Assembly (NCBI GenBank): GCA_036395835.1
Contig: DASWCW010000306.1
Span: 1 to 47,428 of the forward strand
DNA from: AP-16 sp036395835
Lineage (GTDB): Bacteria; Pseudomonadota; Alphaproteobacteria; Rhizobiales; Xanthobacteraceae
Direction of reading: 5' to 3'
Length of the DNA: 47,428 nt
The position numbers were made by a program, and so were the translations under genes. Below the pieces are notes generated by a model, which ran no database searches, was not told the DNA's origin, and was given only the letters and a program-made list of their open reading frames with translations. Numbering within the stretch: the first letter of the stretch is position 1; each line of letters starts with the position of its first letter. Shown in pieces: positions 16,857-24,410 of the stretch.

Positions 16857-16866
16857 GGCGACGTCC

Positions 16867-17364
16867 TCACGCGTTCTCGACATAGGATGCGTAGAGCCGC
16901 GCTTCGGTCTGATCGTCCATGCTTTCCTCGAGCAGCGGCAGCAACGCCATCTCCTCCTTTTGCACGTGGGCCAGCATGCGCTCGCACAGCTCGCCCCCGA
17001 TGTGCCGGAACTCGTCCCATCCGGAGCCGTCGAATCCGTTGTCGCGCGCGTTGCGCGCCAATGCCGCCAGCTGCGTCCCCAGCGGCCGCATCGCCGCATG
17101 CTCGCCGGCCAGATGCGCGCCGATCGCCTTGTCGCCGATCGCATCGAGATAGGTGAACAGCTGCGCCTCCTCGAAGGCGAAATGCCGCTCGACGTCCGCC
17201 CCGAGCTCTCGGGAGAGTTCGTCGAGAAGCTGCGCGACGCCGCGCTCGTTCGCGGGCGGGGAGCGGCGCTGGCGCGCGATCAATTGCTCGAGCCGCTCCA
17301 TCAGCGCGACGGTCGCCTGATGCTCCTCGTGGAGCGTCTGACTGATGCGGTTGCTGAAGCTCAT
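16867..17364 (-). CDS. Hemerythrin HHE domain protein
   Basis: A 165-residue, all-helical protein with the histidine/glutamate pattern of a di-iron hemerythrin: TLHEEHQATVALMERL, RHFAFEEAQLF, GAHLAGEHAAMRPL and MLAHVQKEEMALLPLLEE. Such proteins bind oxygen or nitric oxide. Placed between the ferredoxin gene (40 bases upstream) and two acetyltransferase genes, it probably protects or senses for the oxygen-sensitive benzoyl-CoA reductase system; that role is inferred. No membrane segment or signal peptide is seen. Confidence 0.88.
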   Translation of the reverse strand: MSFSNRISQTLHEEHQATVALMERLEQLIARQRRSPPANERGVAQLLDELSRELGADVERHFAFEEAQLFTYLDAIGDKAIGAHLAGEHAAMRPLGTQLAALARNARDNGFDGSGWDEFRHIGGELCERMLAHVQKEEMALLPLLEESMDDQTEARLYASYVENA

Positions 17365-17404
17365 TGCGCGCTCCCCAATGTTTGCGAACCTGCCGGCCGC
17401 AGGC

Positions 17405-17650
17405 TCAAGCGTGCAGCTGCTCGTATTTCGCCAGCAAATCCTCTGGGCTCTCGGTCCAGTCCGGATTGGGCATGATGCAGCTCTCCGGACACACCAGCTT
17501 GCACTGCGGCTCGTCCTCGGCGCCGACGCATTCGGTGCATTTCATCGGATCGATGACGTAGATCGGGCTGCCCGCCGCAATCGCCTTGTTCGGACAGACC
17601 GGCTCGCAGGCATCGCAAGCCGTGCACGCTTCGGTGATCATCAGGGCCAT
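17405..17650 (-). CDS. badB: 2[4Fe-4S] ferredoxin, electron donor of benzoyl-CoA reductase
   Basis: An 81-residue low-potential ferredoxin of the Allochromatium type. Cluster ligands: Cys9, Cys12, Cys15, Cys19 (CTACDACEPVCP) and Cys38, Cys41, Cys50, Cys54, the second motif having the characteristic longer loop (CTECVGAEDEPQCKLVCP). It lies 14 bases after bcrD, the same position as badB/fdx in benzoate clusters, and is the expected donor to BcrCBAD and perhaps HcrCAB, itself reduced by KorAB. The start MALMITEACT at 17650 is preceded by AAGGAG. Confidence 0.93.
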   Translation of the reverse strand: MALMITEACTACDACEPVCPNKAIAAGSPIYVIDPMKCTECVGAEDEPQCKLVCPESCIMPNPDWTESPEDLLAKYEQLHA

Positions 17651-17664
17651 CGCGTTCTCCTTGT

Positions 17665-18510
17665 TTATGCGGCGTTGGCGACCTCGGCCTGCGCCGCGAG
17701 CTTGCGGAAACGGAACGCGCCCCACAACGCCGCTCCGATCGCGCCCGCGTAGATCGAATCCGGATGGCTGCGGACCGCGACCTTGGTGTCCTTCATCTTC
17801 GCCACGTCTTCCTCGAGCGCGGCGACGAGGCCCTTGTCGAGCGCGAGCCCGCCGGTCACCATCACGACCCCCTGGGTCACGCCGATCGATTTCAGCAGCT
17901 TGGACAGCCGGCCGGCCATCGACAGATGGATGCCCTTGAGGATGTTGGGCGCCGTGATCCCCCGCGAGACCATGTTGATGACGTCGGTCTCGGCCAGCAC
18001 CGCGCAGATGCTGCTGACGACCTCGGGATTGTCGGCTTGTTGCGACAAGGCTCCGATCTCGTCCTGGGCGATGCCGAGATAACGGGCGATATTCTCCAGG
18101 AATTGTCCCGATCCGGACGCACACTGGCTGGTCATCTTGTAGCTCAGCACCTTGCCGCGCCCGTCGAGGCTGATGGCCCGCCCGTGCAGCGCGCCCACGT
18201 CGAGCGCCGACCGCGATTGCGGATCGAGATAGATCGCGCCGCGCGCGTGGGTCGTCATCGAATAGAAATGCCCGGTGTGGAACGGCACGCCTTCGCCCTC
18301 GCCCGTGGTGGCGACGTAGTCGACCTGTTTTTCCCCGAGCTTGGCGTCCTCCAGCAGTTGATCGTAGGCGATGCGCGCGAGCTCCATGGGATCGCGCTGG
18401 CGGATGCGCAAGGTCGCGCGCGCGAGCCAGCTGGTCTTATCCGCCTCGACGCGGAACAGCGCCGCCTTGACGGCGCCGGTGCCGACGTCGATTCCAGCCG
18501 CAATGGTCAT
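17665..18510 (-). CDS. bcrD: Benzoyl-CoA reductase, delta subunit (ATPase, BcrD/BadG)
   Basis: One of the two ASKHA-fold ATP-hydrolysing, electron-activating subunits of ATP-dependent benzoyl-CoA reductase. 281 residues: GIDVGTGAVKAALF (phosphate 1), TTGEGEG, ALDVGALHG, SQCASGSGQFLENIARYLG with Cys130 as the expected ligand of the [4Fe-4S] cluster shared with BcrA, and MVTGGLALDKGLV. It is related to the 2-hydroxyacyl-CoA dehydratase activator family. The start overlaps the bcrA stop by 4 bases. Order bcrC-B-A-D equals badD-E-F-G. Confidence 0.94.
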   Translation of the reverse strand: MTIAAGIDVGTGAVKAALFRVEADKTSWLARATLRIRQRDPMELARIAYDQLLEDAKLGEKQVDYVATTGEGEGVPFHTGHFYSMTTHARGAIYLDPQSRSALDVGALHGRAISLDGRGKVLSYKMTSQCASGSGQFLENIARYLGIAQDEIGALSQQADNPEVVSSICAVLAETDVINMVSRGITAPNILKGIHLSMAGRLSKLLKSIGVTQGVVMVTGGLALDKGLVAALEEDVAKMKDTKVAVRSHPDSIYAGAIGAALWGAFRFRKLAAQAEVANAA

Positions 18511-19829
18511 GGCTCGCTCCCGTGGGCTTCTCCCAGATGCGCCCGCCGGGCGAATTCCGCCGCGCCGAGCGCCCCGGTGTAGATCGATTCCGGATTGATG
18601 TTGATGGTCACCTCGCCGTAGTTCTCCTTGATGAGTTTTTTGAGCTCGCGTACCGCGGCTTCGTTCTTGGCGACGCCGCCCGTGAAGGTGAACTCGTTGG
18701 TCACGCCACCCGAGCGCGAGATGATCGAGATCGCGCGCAGGATGATGGCGCGATGCAGGCCGGCGAGAATGTCCTCGCGCTTCTCGCCGAGCGAGAGGCG
18801 GTCGCGCAGCTCGGCGCCGGCAAACACCGTGCAGGTCGAGTTGATGCGCGCCGGCCGGTCCGACTTCATGGCGAGCGGGCCGAGCTCGTGCAGGCCCATG
18901 TTCATCTCGTCGGCGATGTAGCCGAGGTAGCGCCCGCAGCCGGCGGCGCAGCGGTCGTTCATCTGGAAATTCTCGACGATGCCGGTGGCGTCCACCTGAA
19001 TGCCCTTGGTGTCCTGGCCGCCGATGTCGAGCACGGTGCGGGTGTTGGGATACATCATGTGCGCGCCCAACCCGTGACAAAGGATTTCCGAGCGGATGTG
19101 CTCCTTGGAGAACGGCAGCGTCACCCGGCCGTACCCGGTCCCGACCAGATAGGTCTCCTCGAGATCGACGGCCAACGTGCGCTCGATGCTTTGCTGGATG
19201 CCGGCGCCGTCGGCCTGCAGGCCGGGCTCGCAGCTGAGCACGCGACCGAGCGCGCGTCGAAATTTGTGACTCAGATTGCCGGCGGGCGGCCGGTTTTCGA
19301 CGTCGATGATCGACTTGTCGTAGACGTTAAGCAGCAGGTCGTAGGGCAATCCGCCGTCGCGGGCAACGGCTTCCGCCAGCGCGTGGTAGCGCGAGCCGGC
19401 GATGTCGCGGAAGAAATCGGATTTGCGCTTCGCCCCGGGCGCATAGAGCGCGGGCGCCTCTTCGCGCAGCCGCCGAAACACTTCGCCGATCGCGACTCTC
19501 ACCGCCGCCTCGAGTTTGACGAACCGCCCGCCGCGGACCTGGCCGATGCAGGTCTCTTCGAGATCGCCGAGCTGCTCGAGGAACTGTTCCAGCCGGAACG
19601 CCCGCTCCAACGCGCCGAGAAAGTCCTCGGCGCGGTCGGCGCCGCCGAGCGCCCGGTGGAACAAGGTGAAGCGGCCGTCGACGCCGGCCTCCTCGCTCGC
19701 GACGCGCGCCGCGGTGCTGTAATTCGAGCGCGAGTTGGTGATGCCGCGGCCGATCACCTGGCGATTCTCGTCGAGCAGAACCGCCTTGGTGGTGGTCGAG
19801 CCGAGATCGATGCCGACGAAGGTTTTCAT
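18507..19829 (-). CDS. bcrA: Benzoyl-CoA reductase, alpha subunit (ATPase, BcrA/BadF)
   Basis: The larger ATPase/electron-activator subunit, 440 residues. GIDLGSTTTKAVLLDE (N-terminal phosphate loop), DIGGQDTK at about 268-275, and NDRCAAGCGRYLGYIADEM with Cys294 and Cys298, one of which should bind the inter-subunit [4Fe-4S] cluster; FTGGVAKNEAAV near the C-terminus. An internal segment of roughly 130 residues after the first motif distinguishes BcrA from BcrD. Ten bases separate it from bcrB. Together with BcrD it couples hydrolysis of two ATP to electron transfer into BcrB-BcrC. Confidence 0.95.
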   Translation of the reverse strand: MKTFVGIDLGSTTTKAVLLDENRQVIGRGITNSRSNYSTAARVASEEAGVDGRFTLFHRALGGADRAEDFLGALERAFRLEQFLEQLGDLEETCIGQVRGGRFVKLEAAVRVAIGEVFRRLREEAPALYAPGAKRKSDFFRDIAGSRYHALAEAVARDGGLPYDLLLNVYDKSIIDVENRPPAGNLSHKFRRALGRVLSCEPGLQADGAGIQQSIERTLAVDLEETYLVGTGYGRVTLPFSKEHIRSEILCHGLGAHMMYPNTRTVLDIGGQDTKGIQVDATGIVENFQMNDRCAAGCGRYLGYIADEMNMGLHELGPLAMKSDRPARINSTCTVFAGAELRDRLSLGEKREDILAGLHRAIILRAISIISRSGGVTNEFTFTGGVAKNEAAVRELKKLIKENYGEVTININPESIYTGALGAAEFARRAHLGEAHGSEP

Positions 19830-19839
19830 GCGCTTTCCC

Positions 19840-21150
19840 TCAGGCGGCGGCGCGCGCGCCGGCCCGCTTCTGCTCGATCATCTGGAAATAGCTCTCGAGC
19901 CGGTTCTTGATGTTGGCGGCGGAGAAATAGCGCGGGTCGACGAGATCGGATTCGATGAAGGCCGCCGGCTTGCCGCTGCGCTTCTCGACCTCGCGCATGA
20001 TCAGCAATTGTCCCGCCGAGAAGCTGTTGCAGCTCTTGATCGAGTTGATCAGGAGGCCGTCCGCCTGGTAATCCTCGAGGTAGTTGGCCAGGAGATCGAT
20101 GCGCATCGGCAGGCTGCGGTTGGTGTAGCAGCCGAGGCAGTATTCGGCGAGAGTCTCCAGCGGCTTGTCGGGATCGTGACGGAAGCCGAAATCGTAGACG
20201 CCGCCGACCTTGCTGTAGCTCGAGGCGACGACCACGGCGCCTTCATCGTAGAACATCTTCCAGAACTGGCGGAAGTTGGTGTAATTCGGCGGCCCCTCGA
20301 CCACGAGCCGATATTTCTCCTTGCCCATGTCGCCGTCGGGCGTCACCGGGCCCTGGCCCTTGGCGACGCGATCGTCGACCTCGTCCCGGAGAAAGCGGTA
20401 GTAGTCGATGGCGTCGTCGGTGCCGCGGAACGCGCCGAAGATCGGCCCGATGTAATAGATGCCGCCGAAATACGCGTCGATCGGCGATGGCCTGTTGCGC
20501 GCGCTGCGCAGCACGTGGACCAGGTCGTCCTCGGCCTTGACGGATTTCTTCAAATTTTCGCGCAGCCGGTCGATGTCGAACTTCACGCCGGAGATGCGCT
20601 CGAGCGTGGGAATGACCTCGTCCTTGAGCTGCTTCACCATGTAGTCGATCATGTTCGGCGTGATCTTGCCGTCGCCCAAATACGGCGTGTGCAGCATGAT
20701 GGTTTCGCATTTGTACTGCTCGCGCAGCAGCTCGAACCATTTCATGAAGGTGAAGCAGCCGGTATAGGACAGCAGCAAGACGTCCGGGTTCGGCAGTTTC
20801 TTGCCGTTCGGCCCGATGTTGCCCTTGGCCATCATGCCGACGTCGGATTTGACGTAGGTGCACACGTCCTCGGAATGCCCGATCTTCTCCGCCTCCAGCA
20901 CGTAGGCGCCGCTCTGGCGGCGCAGCCCGCTCTGGATGGCATTGACCTCGGGAAGATTGTTGAGGAGGCCGAAGCACATGATCAGCTCGTTGAGATTGCC
21001 CGGCACGAAAGTCGAGACCACCTTCTCGCCGGTCTCCGGCGCGCTGGTGAGCCGCTCGTAATGCGCGGCCATCATCTCTTTCTGCTTGAGCATGGACGCG
21101 TCCTTGATCACTGCCTTGGGCGCGGCCTTGGGAGTGACGATGACCGTCAT
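19840..21150 (-). CDS. bcrB: Benzoyl-CoA reductase, beta subunit (BcrB/BadE)
   Basis: One of the two catalytic subunits that bind substrate and low-potential iron-sulfur clusters; related to 2-hydroxyacyl-CoA dehydratase subunits (HgdB family). 436 residues. Cysteine-containing segments LSYTGCFTFMKWFELL, YCLGCYTNRSLPMR and SIKSCNSFSAGQLLIMREVE are consistent with cluster ligation and the family fold. The ATG at 21150 overlaps the bcrC stop (ATGA); another ATG lies 12 bases upstream. The BcrB-type family places the enzyme in the ATP-dependent class I, not the tungsten BamB class II. Confidence 0.95.
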   Translation of the reverse strand: MTVIVTPKAAPKAVIKDASMLKQKEMMAAHYERLTSAPETGEKVVSTFVPGNLNELIMCFGLLNNLPEVNAIQSGLRRQSGAYVLEAEKIGHSEDVCTYVKSDVGMMAKGNIGPNGKKLPNPDVLLLSYTGCFTFMKWFELLREQYKCETIMLHTPYLGDGKITPNMIDYMVKQLKDEVIPTLERISGVKFDIDRLRENLKKSVKAEDDLVHVLRSARNRPSPIDAYFGGIYYIGPIFGAFRGTDDAIDYYRFLRDEVDDRVAKGQGPVTPDGDMGKEKYRLVVEGPPNYTNFRQFWKMFYDEGAVVVASSYSKVGGVYDFGFRHDPDKPLETLAEYCLGCYTNRSLPMRIDLLANYLEDYQADGLLINSIKSCNSFSAGQLLIMREVEKRSGKPAAFIESDLVDPRYFSAANIKNRLESYFQMIEQKRAGARAAA

Positions 21151-22334
21151 GTTCCGCTCCATAGTTTGATGGAATCCGCGAATGTGCCCGCCTGCTCGCG
21201 GATCGGCTGCATCTGACCGGAGTTTTCCGCGTACTTGAAGGCGATGTAGGGAATTCCGGCGTCCTTGAGCACGCGCTGCAGCATCGGGCGGTCGAGCAGC
21301 GCCGGATCGCAGAAGCTCGGCGACGCGAAGATCACGCCCTCGGCGCCGGAGCGTTTCACCGCGCGAACGAGATGCTGCCCCTTCTCCTTCTGGTCTGGCT
21401 CGTATTTGGCCGAGGTCGATTCGGAATGGTGCAGGAACGCCAGCGCGAGATTTTGCAGCGGGTCGCCCTCGGTCGGCACGTCGCCGGTCAGCCAGCGGGT
21501 CACCAGCAGGAGATCGTCGTCGACCACGTGGCAGCCGGCGAGCTCCAGCGATTTGATGAGATTGAGTGGCGGCTGCTCGCAGAACAAGCCGGTGACGACG
21601 ATGCGGCAATTGTCGCGCTTCGGCCGCTCCTCGGCGCCCGCCGCAGCGAGGTAGTCACCGAGCATCGCCGAATGCTGCTCGACCGGGAGCACGAGCCCGG
21701 CCCGCAATACCAGATAGGCCTCGGCGGCGGGGGCCTGCCATGGAAAGCGCGCACGGAACCGATAAAGCTCGCGCACCAGGCGGCGATTCTCGTTGTAGAC
21801 CGCGATCGATCGCCGCAGCTCCTCGTCGGTGATCGGCGTGCCGCGGATCTTTCCGAGGTCGTCCCGCAGCTCCGCGAGCTCGCGGATGTAGTAGTTTCCG
21901 CCGATGTCGTCGCGATAGTTCTGCGGCACGTCGAAATAGCGGACGTAGACCTGTGGGAACATCATCTTCCACATGCCGGAAAGATTGCGGATGACGTCGC
22001 AGATCGACGGGAACAGCATGCCGTCGACGAAATCCAGGCGGCCGGAAATGCCGAGCTCGATGGTCGAGCGGGGAATGCGGCAGATGTAGCTCTGGTAATA
22101 GGCGTCGCCGTGGATGACCTCGAGCTGATCGCCGCCGCCGAGAATGCCCAGCGGCAGCATGTCGGCGGCGTGAATGAGCTCGCGCGGCACGTAGATCGGC
22201 ATATATCCGACCACCTTGCGGCCGGCCTTTTCCGCCTTCCATTCCCGCGCTGCGGTGAACGACAGGTCATCGAACAAGGTTTGCGCGCGCGCCACGATCT
22301 CGGCCGTGGCCGGCCGCTTCAGCGATGCATCCAT
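21147..22334 (-). CDS. bcrC: Benzoyl-CoA reductase, gamma subunit (BcrC/BadD)
   Basis: Second catalytic subunit, 395 residues, HgdB family. Recognisable parts: VVGYMPIYVPRELIHAADML, GDAYYQSYICRIPRSTIEL, FPSICDVIRNLSGMWKMMFP, VTGLFCEQPPLNLIK, and FASPSFCDPALLDRPMLQ near the C-terminus; the cysteines in these segments are candidate [4Fe-4S] ligands. Start MDASLKRPATAEI at 22334 overlaps the end of dch by 16 bases. With BcrB, BcrA and BcrD it reduces benzoyl-CoA to cyclohexa-1,5-diene-1-carbonyl-CoA. Confidence 0.95.
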   Translation of the reverse strand: MDASLKRPATAEIVARAQTLFDDLSFTAAREWKAEKAGRKVVGYMPIYVPRELIHAADMLPLGILGGGDQLEVIHGDAYYQSYICRIPRSTIELGISGRLDFVDGMLFPSICDVIRNLSGMWKMMFPQVYVRYFDVPQNYRDDIGGNYYIRELAELRDDLGKIRGTPITDEELRRSIAVYNENRRLVRELYRFRARFPWQAPAAEAYLVLRAGLVLPVEQHSAMLGDYLAAAGAEERPKRDNCRIVVTGLFCEQPPLNLIKSLELAGCHVVDDDLLLVTRWLTGDVPTEGDPLQNLALAFLHHSESTSAKYEPDQKEKGQHLVRAVKRSGAEGVIFASPSFCDPALLDRPMLQRVLKDAGIPYIAFKYAENSGQMQPIREQAGTFADSIKLWSGT

Positions 22335-23086
22335 TGCGCGGGCCTCTTGGCGATGAAGGCCTGGATGCCTTCGACCGCGTCCCGGGTTTTCATCAGCTCG
22401 TCGAGATACAGGCGCTCGACGGTCGCGATCTTCGCCTTCACGCGCGCCGCATAGTCGAGGCGCGCCGCGCGCACCGCATGACGCAGCGAGCTGGCGCTCT
22501 TGGGCCGCAAATGCGCGTCGAAATAGCCGAGCGCCGCGCGTTCGGGATCGGCGGCGGCGTCACTAGCAATCCCCATGGCGACCGCCTCGGCGCCGCTGAT
22601 GCTGCGGCCCGAGAGCAGCAGATCGAACGCGCGGGCCGGGCCGGCGACCTCCGGCAGCAGGCAGGACGCCGCCGGCGCGAACACGCCGAGCTTGATCTCC
22701 GGCTGGCCGAGCGCGGCCTCGGGATGAACGAACAGCAGGTGGCCCGCCATGGCGAGCTCGAGCCCGCCGCCCAGGCATTGGCCGCGCACAGCGGCGAGGA
22801 TCGGGACCGGAGATTCGACCAGCCGCAGCACGAGCTTGTGAATGCTTCTGAGCATGCCGGCGCAGTGTCCGGGCAAATGCTCCTCGACGCTCGCCCCGAA
22901 GCTGAAATGCGGACCCTCGGCGTCGATCAGAGCCGCCGCGAGCGCCGCGTTGCCGAGATGCTTCTTCAAGGCGGCGTCGAGCGCGGCGATCATCGCCGCA
23001 TCGATCAGGTTCGCCTTCGGCCGGTTGAGGCGCAAACGCAGCAGCCTGCCTTCCGCCTCGAACCAGACGCTCAACGGCTGGGTCAT
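22319..23086 (-). CDS. dch: Cyclohexa-1,5-diene-1-carbonyl-CoA hydratase
   Basis: Crotonase-fold hydratase, 255 residues, expected to add water to the dienoyl-CoA made by benzoyl-CoA reductase, giving 6-hydroxycyclohex-1-ene-1-carbonyl-CoA. Visible family features: LRLRLNRPKANLID, HFSFGASVEEHLPG, GQCLGGGLELAMAGHLLF and EIKLGVFAPAASCLLPE. The FGASVEEHLP and VFAPAAS segments fit the Dch/BzdW group rather than ordinary enoyl-CoA hydratases, and position directly before bcrC matches Thauera. The start overlaps the oah stop by 4 bases. Confidence 0.88.
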   Translation of the reverse strand: MTQPLSVWFEAEGRLLRLRLNRPKANLIDAAMIAALDAALKKHLGNAALAAALIDAEGPHFSFGASVEEHLPGHCAGMLRSIHKLVLRLVESPVPILAAVRGQCLGGGLELAMAGHLLFVHPEAALGQPEIKLGVFAPAASCLLPEVAGPARAFDLLLSGRSISGAEAVAMGIASDAAADPERAALGYFDAHLRPKSASSLRHAVRAARLDYAARVKAKIATVERLYLDELMKTRDAVEGIQAFIAKRPAQWMHR

Positions 23087-24234
23087 GACAGCCTCTTCGC
23101 CCTCGGCATGACGCTTTCGGTGAGCTCGTCGCTCCACGGCGTGTTGGCCGCGAGCGCGCGGCGCAACGCGATGAAGTCGATCTCGCGCCCGGTCTCGCGC
23201 GTCCCCTCGTTGAAGGCGCGAAAACCGGCGCGCGCTTCCGTCATCATGTTGAGCGCCAGCCAGGCGCGCGCATTCTCCTTGTTGCGATTCCAGGCGTCGA
23301 GCTTCGGCTTGCGCAGCTCCTCCACCGTCTTGGTGGTGCAATCGGGGAACGTGTAGAGCAGCTTGGTGCACAAGCCCTCGATTTTCTCGTCGAGCAGCGA
23401 GAGATCGACGCTGCCGCGCTTCATCAGCTCCTGGCCGGTTTTCAGCGCGTCGCCGGTCTTGGGCTTGCCGAACGCCAGACGGCCGTGCTCGTCGACGATC
23501 CGCGCGGTCTCGACCAGCGGATTGGCGATGAATTTGCCGTCGACCTTCAGCGCCGGGACGATGTTGCTGATCACTCCCATGAAATACGCCTCGTGCGCCG
23601 AGAACGGCTCGCACAGCACGCAGGCCACCATCGCGCGCTCCGCTCCGATCGCGACGGGCAGGAAATCGGTGGCGCCGCCGATCGGCGCCGAGCCGTGCTT
23701 GGGTCCGGCCTGGCCGAAGCGGGCGAGGTCCTGCGCGATCGAGAAGTCGCACGCCATGCCGATCTCCTGGCCGCCGCCGATCCGCATGCCGTTGACCCGG
23801 CAGATCACCGGCTTGTCGCAGGCGAGGATCGCCGAGACCATGTCGTTGAACAGCCGCATGTAGCCGCGATATTCCTGCGGATTGCCGGCGTAATACTCGG
23901 CGTATTCCTTGGTGTTGCCGCCGGTGCAGAACGCCTTGTCGCCCGATCCGGTGAACACCACGGCGACGACGTCGCGCGCCGTGCTCGCCGCCCGGAAGGC
24001 GAGGATGACGGCTTTGACCATGTCGGTCGTGTAGGAGTTGAACTGCGTGGGATTGTCGAGCGTGATCCACGCATTGTGGAGGCCGGCAACCGCCTTGCCG
24101 TCCACGTCCTTGACCGGCCGCTTCTCATAGCGCACGCCCGCGCTCAGCTTCTCGCGCACCGCTTCGGCGACGAGCGTGTGCTCCCTCGCGGTGACCTGTT
24201 TGGTTTCGAGCACCCGGACGGCTTCGGCGACCAT
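23083..24234 (-). CDS. oah: 6-oxocyclohex-1-ene-1-carbonyl-CoA hydrolase
   Basis: Ring-opening enzyme of the Thauera-type benzoyl-CoA pathway: adds two waters to 6-oxocyclohex-1-ene-carbonyl-CoA to give 3-hydroxypimeloyl-CoA. 383 residues, close to known Oah/BamA proteins (~375-380) and longer than ordinary crotonases. Key parts: ITLDNPTQFNSYTTDMV, FCTGGNTKEYAEYYAGNP, NGMRIGGGQEIGMACDFSI, GSAPIGGATDFLP. Start at 24234 has AGGAGGAAGC upstream; the frame is open further upstream but without support. First gene of the bcr operon. The usual partner had is not next to it. Confidence 0.94.
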   Translation of the reverse strand: MVAEAVRVLETKQVTAREHTLVAEAVREKLSAGVRYEKRPVKDVDGKAVAGLHNAWITLDNPTQFNSYTTDMVKAVILAFRAASTARDVVAVVFTGSGDKAFCTGGNTKEYAEYYAGNPQEYRGYMRLFNDMVSAILACDKPVICRVNGMRIGGGQEIGMACDFSIAQDLARFGQAGPKHGSAPIGGATDFLPVAIGAERAMVACVLCEPFSAHEAYFMGVISNIVPALKVDGKFIANPLVETARIVDEHGRLAFGKPKTGDALKTGQELMKRGSVDLSLLDEKIEGLCTKLLYTFPDCTTKTVEELRKPKLDAWNRNKENARAWLALNMMTEARAGFRAFNEGTRETGREIDFIALRRALAANTPWSDELTESVMPRAKRLS

Positions 24235-24345
24235 GAGCTTCCTCCTGATGCGGCGGCAGGGGACGGCCGGTGCAATTGCCGGCATGGCCGCCCCGGCCGC
24301 GGTCTCCGTCATGATCCCTTGTGGTCCGCCACGAGGGCTCCGGCA

Positions 24346-24359
24346 TTGACCAAGATCAA
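24346..24359. promoter_or_regulatory. FNR/AadR-type box 3 (TTGACCAAGATCAA)
   Basis: TTGAC-CAAG-ATCAA in the 176-base region between the divergent oah-bcr and kor operons. Its centre is about 58 bases from the korA start and 118 from the oah start, so it could serve one or both promoters. Confidence 0.75.
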
Positions 24360-24410
24360 AGAGCAAGGGGTGCGCTCCGTTAGAATGGCCGCGCCATCAG
24401 GGGTAAGCGC

